Made by a program: the position numbers and the translations under genes. DNA of 64,000 nucleotides from Dictyophora rubrovolvata (Eukaryota > Basidiomycota > Agaricomycetes > Phallales > Phallaceae), in the NCBI GenBank assembly GCA_029959195.1, contig CP114127.1, positions 744,001-808,000 of the forward strand, read 5' to 3'. Each line of letters starts with the position of its first letter. Position 1 is the first letter of the stretch. The notes beneath the pieces were generated by a model, which saw only the letters and a list, made by a program, of their open reading frames with translations, was not told where the DNA came from and ran no database searches. Below are positions 58,710 through 64,000 of the stretch, in pieces.

Positions 58710-59027
58710 TCAGATTGTTACATCGCCCGCATCTGAATATGAGATCAGATCCAAAGCTTTATGTCGACCGATAATAATAGGGTTCAGGTATAATGGTAAT
58801 AAGGTGGAGGGATCAAGATTGAGATGTGCATAGGATGTGAAGTAGACATAGTACTGAGTGTCCAAATCACAGAGATTGATATCAGGAGTAGAAGGGACAA
58901 AATGAAAACAATCAGAGTCATCGATAGAAGGAGCATGAAGGGACGGCAGGAAACGAGAGGAGCGAATCTGGAGTGAGGATATATCTTTTGTATCAACATT
59001 TTTGGGATAAAAAAAATGTTTGGACAT
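58710..59027 (-). CDS. Orphan family protein, copy 3
   Basis: A 105-residue intronless frame on the minus strand with ATG at 59025-59027 and stop at 58710. The core LDTQYYVYFTSYAHLNLD, PSTLLPLYLNPIIIGRHKA and LDLISYSD matches copies 1 and 2 in the same order. It ends soon after the core, so it lacks the C-terminal third of copy 1. Opposite orientation suggests an inversion or inverted duplication. Function unknown. Confidence 0.45.
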   Translation of the reverse strand: MSKHFFYPKNVDTKDISSLQIRSSRFLPSLHAPSIDDSDCFHFVPSTPDINLCDLDTQYYVYFTSYAHLNLDPSTLLPLYLNPIIIGRHKALDLISYSDAGDVTI

Positions 59028-59146
59028 GAGTTTTGGGTAGTTGTGAAAGTGAATTCAAGCTCCGAGGGACATATCGTGGAATTAGGGAATCTTCAGAACA
59101 TTTACTCTAATTTTTGCCAAATATAGATTTTAGTGCATGAGAACGG

Positions 59147-59225
59147 TGACATTTATATTGTTATTAGATATAATTATTGACACATATATATTTGTTATTA
59201 ATACCTGAGTATTGGTACTTAACAT
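59147..59225 (-). mobile_element. Decayed fragment of family A LTR
   Basis: About 80 bp ending ggtacttaaca align with the corresponding edge of the family A LTR at 24296-24374. The stretch is much more AT-rich than that copy, indicating an older insertion. Only the edge remains. Confidence 0.6.
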
Positions 59226-59319
59226 TATTATTATAATAACCTGTTATCTTTTTCTCATAATAGCTATCTGTAATACAGTTGATTTATTATATCTAATAAA
59301 TAAGTAATAAAATATTTAT

Positions 59320-60501
59320 TTAAAAATTAGTTTGTTTCTTATAATTATTATATATTTTGTTAATTTCATTATCAAATTCTTCATATTCCAATTCTTTCTG
59401 ATCTGAAGAAGTGAACACTTGTGTTGGTGATAAGATAAATTTTGATATTGAAGGTGAATATGAATTAGATGTGGTAGTAATCCTTTTGTAGTATAATATC
59501 TTATGATAATTATATCATTTATATAATTAAAAGATATAATTTGACCTTCTTACCTTGGACTGATTTTTTATAGGAACTTGTAGAGCTAATGGGCAATTAT
59601 ACTCTTTCCTGATAGCTAAAAAAAATTAGATTTATTTTCTGAAATAAAAAAAGATTTACCATCATCATATCTAAAATAAATATAATGGAAAGGGATTTTG
59701 TTAGGTAAGTTAGAAAATCTCTTTCTTGTATAAAATAGGTTGGATGATTTTTTCTCATATCTATGAATATGAACATCATTACCAATAAAAGAAATTAAAA
59801 AAAACATCATACATTGCATAGAGACTTAATCTTGGTTCATGGAATCGACTCTTTATAGGTCTTTTTAAATAACAAGAGTCTGGTGAAAAAGAAACTGCTT
59901 CCTGCTCTGATAAATGATAAAGTTGAATGCTAATATGTCCAAGGAGTGCAGGATTACAGAACCAATGAGTTCTATCATATAGCTGACTGGCTGTAAATAA
60001 TTAGCTGTGAAAGTAAAAATATAAAAAAAAAAGTTGGAACATACAATCAAGAGGAGCAAATCTATATTTGAATACTTCCACCCCATTCTTTTGCCAACCA
60101 AAAGAGGTTACCCATTCTTCTTCAGCTGCAACATAAAAATGATCCATCTGTGCTCTGATTAGTAGCTGATAATCTCAGCATTGAAGGAAAACCTCACCAA
60201 CACTTCATCAAAATATATTGCAATGTAGGTTGGGTGAGGATCATTGACTCTCTGGAATTTGATATGGAACTACATATAAAGAAACCCATCAGTTGAAGAA
60301 TGCTTATGGGGATCAAAAAGCTTTACTCACTGTAGTGGCAATGGCCCCAATATCATAAACCTCACTGATCTCTAAATGATCATATTTGATCAGTTGTTCA
60401 TCAACATAGCACCTCCCAGTGTGGAGTGGCTCTGATGAAGATGCTGGATCTGGAATGAGATGAACTCTCCAAGATGAAGGAAGATATGACTGAGAAGACA
60501 T
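59320..60501 (-). CDS. AT-rich seven-exon orphan gene
   Basis: Seven exons: 60501-60331, 60269-60198, 60147-60045, 59990-59813, 59760-59660, 59615-59554 and 59499-59320. All have GT-AG borders and compatible phases, giving 288 residues with no stop. The protein starts MSSQSYLPSSWRVHLIPDP and contains CYVDEQLIKYDHLEISEVYD, FHIKFQRVNDPHPTYIAIYF, EEEWVTSFGWQKNGVEVF, RTHWFCNPALLGHISIQLYH and KEYNCPLALQVPIKNQ. The Lys/Asn/Tyr-rich end is EINKIYNNYKKQTNF. No domain is recognised. The order of a strand-rich N-terminus, a (F/Y)RFAPL-like step and an L-G-x-I-x-[IV] strand is faintly like fungal DUF7918, but this is weak. The last exons and introns are far more AT-rich than neighbouring genes. It is too fragmented to be seen as an open frame beyond exon 1. 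Confidence 0.6.
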
Positions 60502-60797
60502 TGGTGATTTTAGTTGTGTCTGTGTCTGACAGAGGTGTTGGTGTTATGGAAGTAGAGGTCTCCCGGTGAATGAATGCTTTACATAATTATTTGTTTGGTC
60601 TGCCTCATTGCATATTTTTCAGGGGGGTCTAAGTTCGATCCGGCATATATCTATTATGAAGATCAAGGTTTGACCTATACAGATAATAGATTATTGCAAA
60701 GTTACTTAAAGGTTACATATTGGGCGAGTATCTATCCAAGAAAACAGCAAGCAAGGCTGCATTATACAATGTGAACATAGAAATATATAGGTGAATA

Positions 60798-63405
60798 TCA
60801 GTAACCCCAGCCGCCACCACTACCGCCGGTACGATTCATGTTCATCTGCGCACCACCGCCAAAACCAGGTTGAGTCGTAAACGCGTTTTGAAATCCACTT
60901 CCGTCGCCAAACCCATTAGGTCCCATGTTCATATTCATACCCATAGGCCCTCCTCCCATCGGTCCCATCGCATTCGGCATTCCCGCGCCTACCATCCCAC
61001 CACCCATACCATTCATATTCATATTCATGTTCATCCCCATGTTTCCACCCATACCCATACCCAATCCCATGCCCATATTATTCATACCCATACCCATACC
61101 CATACCAGCCATTTGCGGAAACATCCCCATCCCCATACCCGCCTGTCCCATTTGCCCCATCTGGCCCATCTGCGAAACCATCATATTGGACAATGGCATA
61201 CCCATCGCAGGATTTGAAATCCCCATCTGGCCCATTTGCAATGACATTTGATTAGTCAGTAAACCTGGATTCATTACACCATGTCCAATTCGCATGGGCG
61301 GCGACATCATTGGAAAGGGGCCTGGGTTGACAGATACGGCTTGAGGTAGGGCAGGACCTCTGAATGCTGCTTGCATAGGTACGGGGCGTGCTAATCCCAT
61401 GTTCGCCATTGGATTTAGACCAGTTGGAAAAGCTGGTCCGGTCATAGACATACCCCCCATCCCTGAAGCATTCATATGAAGGTTGTGGTTGGTCGTGTTT
61501 CTTGTAGGTGATTTGGGACGTAGAACGTCGATTTCTGAGAACATGCATTACCACCAAAAGAACAACAACAACAACAACAAAACAAAAACAAGAAGTTATT
61601 ATCTCACCCGTTGTTGAAGGAACGACGACAACTCGTGATCCAACTGGAGCCTGACACGCCTCTCTAACCTCCCTTTCCCACTTCTCTCTCTGCCACAACA
61701 CCGCACCTTCCAAACCCTCCAAAGCTTTCGTCTGTTCTACTGCTGCTGCATTTACGGCCGTACTATCCTCCGCTTCGGCCATACCATCTTCCTCATCACC
61801 ATCACCCGCCACACTACTTGCCCGGGAATCAACTTCCTTCTCTTCAGGCTTGACTCGATCAATAGCACCCATATCACCATCATCGTCTAACAGAACCGTA
61901 ACCCAACCATGTCTGAGAGGATGAGCAGGCCGTCGTCTACCAAATATCTCCAGTCTTCTCGCACCCAAGCAAAACGACTCTATCAGAGCGTACATTTCCG
62001 GTGGCTTACGAGTCGGATCTATGAGAGAGAAAAAAACTTTGCATAAGACAAAAACCCTTAAAAACTTGGAAAATACACACGACACACGAACCTTCTGGAT
62101 CGCCTTCCCATATTATGACATCAGTATCTGCGGATACCCAAGTTTAAACCAAATCCTTCGCAGAAAAGATTGAAAGAAGTGAGTTGGACAAACCGATATT
62201 GCAATGGACGAACCAGTGGTCTGTCGAGCGACGGACGGTTCCTCGGATGCCCATTAGGCAGTGCTGCTTTGTCCGTGTGAGGAGTGAAGAAGTAGGGGGG
62301 TCTGTCTGAGGAAAAAAGAAAAAAAAAGGATGTCATGCTAATGTACTACAGAGGCCATTTTTTGGAAGTAACATCTCTCCATAGATAGAGAAAGAAAAAA
62401 ATAAAGAGAAATAGAAGAACGAAAGATAGAAGATCATCATTGGAATAAAGATAATGCAATAAAAATCATATGCAGCAAAATCTCGAACGAAAGAAAAAAG
62501 GCCATGGAGAAAGAGACAATCACGACAAAAAAATAGCCATATAATATAACTAAAAGAAAAAGTTACGAACCCCTGGTCCTTTATTAATCGTCTTATTAGT
62601 CTTAACCCAGACAACATCTTCACATCTTCGATAACCCCACTGCGATAACACTTCACGCCCGCGTTCTAAACCATCGCCCGCACCGCTTCCGACCCACATG
62701 AACACGAAACTCGGGTCTGATGCTAAAAGTGGAATTGGAAATTTAGATAAGGCTTCCCATGAGAATGAAGGAGAGTGGTATGGCGGATCGAGGAGTATAA
62801 CGTCAAATTTGGAGGGCGGCATGGTGCGGAGGTTGTTCAGGGGGAGGTAGTGTGCTGGGAGAGATGAGGATTCGACGGCTGCTTTTTTAAGGTGAGATAG
62901 TCTTTGCTGTTTTGGATATCTATAAAAACAGCAGTCAATTAGAGAAAAGATTACGAATGATGGGCTAGACTCACTCTTCGAATCGTTTTTCTAGGTCGGC
63001 GCCGAGAACCCAGTTCTGAGGCCAGTCGCCACTATCAACGTATCTCTGACAGAAATTATTTCGAAAGGTTTCTTCTTCAGGGATGTAATGTGCATATCGG
63101 GCTAGACGAACGCGTTTCTCGGGTGGAAGGTCGGTGCGGAGTCTAGGGTTTTGTGAGGGCGCCGATGCTGGTCCTGGTGTTGAAGTATGAACATGAGACT
63201 GCGACGGCCGAGTGTAGGGCGATGAAGGTGGAGACGGAGATGGAGTTCTGATTAAAGGTAATTGGAGCAGTGTTTCGGGTGGACTGGGTAATGTTCTGAG
63301 ATCATCTCGATGAGCCCTTTGAGTGTTTCTGATACGTCTGACAAGGGTGTTGTGTACTGAGAGTAAATGATTTATGTCCGAAAGTGTTTCTGTGGTACTT
63401 GACAT
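60798..63405 (-). CDS. METTL14: METTL14/Kar4-like MT-A70 family protein with Met/Gly repeat tail
   Basis: About six exons run from MSSTTETLSDINHLLSVHN (ATG 63403-63405) to TGA at 60798-60800. A Pro/Ser-rich N-terminus leads to EEETFRNNFCQRYVDSGDWP, where METTL14 has a similar ETYRNxxNQxYVDTG segment. The MT-A70 domain follows: KFDVILLDPPYHS, FVFMWVGSGAG, GREVLSQWGYRRCEDVVWVK, TKQHCLMGIRGTVRRSTD, HCNIDTDVII and ALIESFCLGARRLEIFGRR. This order identifies the METTL14/Kar4 branch rather than METTL3. The C-terminal 250 residues are Met/Gly-rich, with MGQMGQMGQ and GMGMGMG repeats. In the m6A writer complex METTL14 is the non-catalytic RNA-binding partner of METTL3. Unusually, this copy has DPPY where human METTL14 has EPPL. 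Start codon, length and introns look sound. Confidence 0.88.
60801..61250 (-). repeat. Coding minisatellite (Met/Gly repeats) in the METTL14-like gene
   Basis: On the minus strand ATGGG-type hexamers and related 9-mers repeat imperfectly, giving GM, NM and MGQ dipeptide and tripeptide arrays. Interruption patterns differ along the array, which suggests growth by slippage in frame. Opposite-strand frames here are artefacts of the repeat. Confidence 0.75.
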
Positions 63406-64000
63406 TCTAAAAAAAATTGGTTTAAGCTCGTAATTCAAGAGGCACGTCATAATACTTACGAGACAAACTTTGCTCTGAGTGTTACTTTCTGGGCTTTTGA
63501 AGCCCAAATGGTGGGTGTACTGTTGGATGATGTCCCGGGGGGATGTATTCTTATAAATGAAAGGGGTAGATTTGATATTTATTGAAATAACGCTGCGTCT
63601 TGTTGTCCAGGATTGAAGACAGCGGGATTGGGTCAGTGACATATTGTGACATTTTCAAATTTGATTATGTGGACATTGGTCGTTGTGGCCGTTATTACAT
63701 AAGCGCCACACTGAACCTCGTCGCCCCAGAGTTTCTTTTGTCTTCGAGACAGCTTCAGGCTTGGAAATTACACAGGATGCGTTGACGTTGAACCTCGAAG
63801 GCTTGTGCTAGTTTCTGTCCTAAAACAGGTAAAACTTGCGCAATTATTTCAATCTATTTCCATTCAATTTCCATTCATATTTCAAACCAAAACAGCGCGC
63901 TAATTTGACCCAGCTCAGCCATTCTGAAAAGAGCAGTTCGCCGCAGTTTGCGATGAATGTGCGATTGAATCCGTTCCGCGGCCGTGATCCATGACGGTAC
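63406..64000. other. Upstream region to the window edge
   Basis: Promoter side of the METTL14-like gene. Open frames reach the right edge on the minus strand (from 64000 to about 63870) and a 61-codon frame lies at 63600-63785 (+). None has a recognisable product. A gene may begin or end beyond the edge. Confidence 0.4.

Noticed and set aside
60870-61251. Plus-strand frames of 108-115 codons rich in His, Pro and Ile
   Set aside because: They are the reverse reading of the Met/Gly repeat in the METTL14-like gene.
1-64000. CRISPR array, prokaryotic operon or gene cluster for a secondary metabolite
   Set aside because: No evenly spaced repeats are present, the genes carry introns, and no synthase, P450 or transporter group typical of such clusters is present.

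Overview
The window looks like nuclear DNA of a filamentous basidiomycete, probably an Agaricomycete. Almost every gene is split by 45-120 nt GT-AG introns. Protein types typical of mushrooms are present: a cerato-platanin, two DUF6533-type seven-helix proteins, an HSPA12-like Hsp70 and an AAAP permease. Solo LTRs with 5-bp target duplications and orthologs of conserved fungal housekeeping genes complete the picture. I could not name the species.

Layout. 0-13.6 kb: the 3' part of a Gln/His-rich regulator-like gene, a long pyrimidine-rich gap, a cerato-platanin gene, an Fmp46/DUF1687-like gene, VPS36 (-), and a Gly/Asp-rich single-pass membrane protein (+) divergent from VPS36. 13.6-21 kb: a poor intergenic stretch, an AAAP amino-acid permease (-) and a second Fmp46-like gene (+). 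21.6-30 kb: two DUF6533 paralogs on the minus strand. The first is a pseudogene carrying a premature stop and three solo LTRs of three families, one nested in another. The second looks whole. 30.6-37.5 kb: dense minus-strand housekeeping block with the Pol III subunit RPC2/RET1, a UBE2G1-type E2 and dihydrofolate synthase FOL3. 39-51 kb: a small two-exon gene, an acylatable HSPA12-like Hsp70, ALO1, UBC7, a mitochondrial oxodicarboxylate carrier with a 7-nt microexon, and SRP9 transcribed divergently from the carrier. 52.7-54.2 kb: a protein made of two PH-CRIB modules with no kinase. 54.8-56 kb: an LTR-retroelement 3' end inserted in another LTR. 56.5-60.5 kb: an apparently lineage-restricted cluster of three paralogous small genes and one AT-rich seven-exon gene. 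60.8-63.4 kb: a METTL14/Kar4-like protein with a long Met/Gly repeat tail.

The genes do not form one pathway; this is an ordinary eukaryotic mix. Two loose themes are protein quality control and ER traffic (two UBE2G-class E2 enzymes, SRP9, VPS36) and mitochondrial/redox metabolism (ALO1, carrier, Fmp46-like proteins). The parts most likely to be new are the kinase-less tandem PH-CRIB gene, the 56.5-60.5 kb orphan cluster, the altered active-site motif and Met/Gly tail of the METTL14-like protein, and the carrier microexon. Exon models were made by eye from splice signals, reading frame and family similarity; no search was run.
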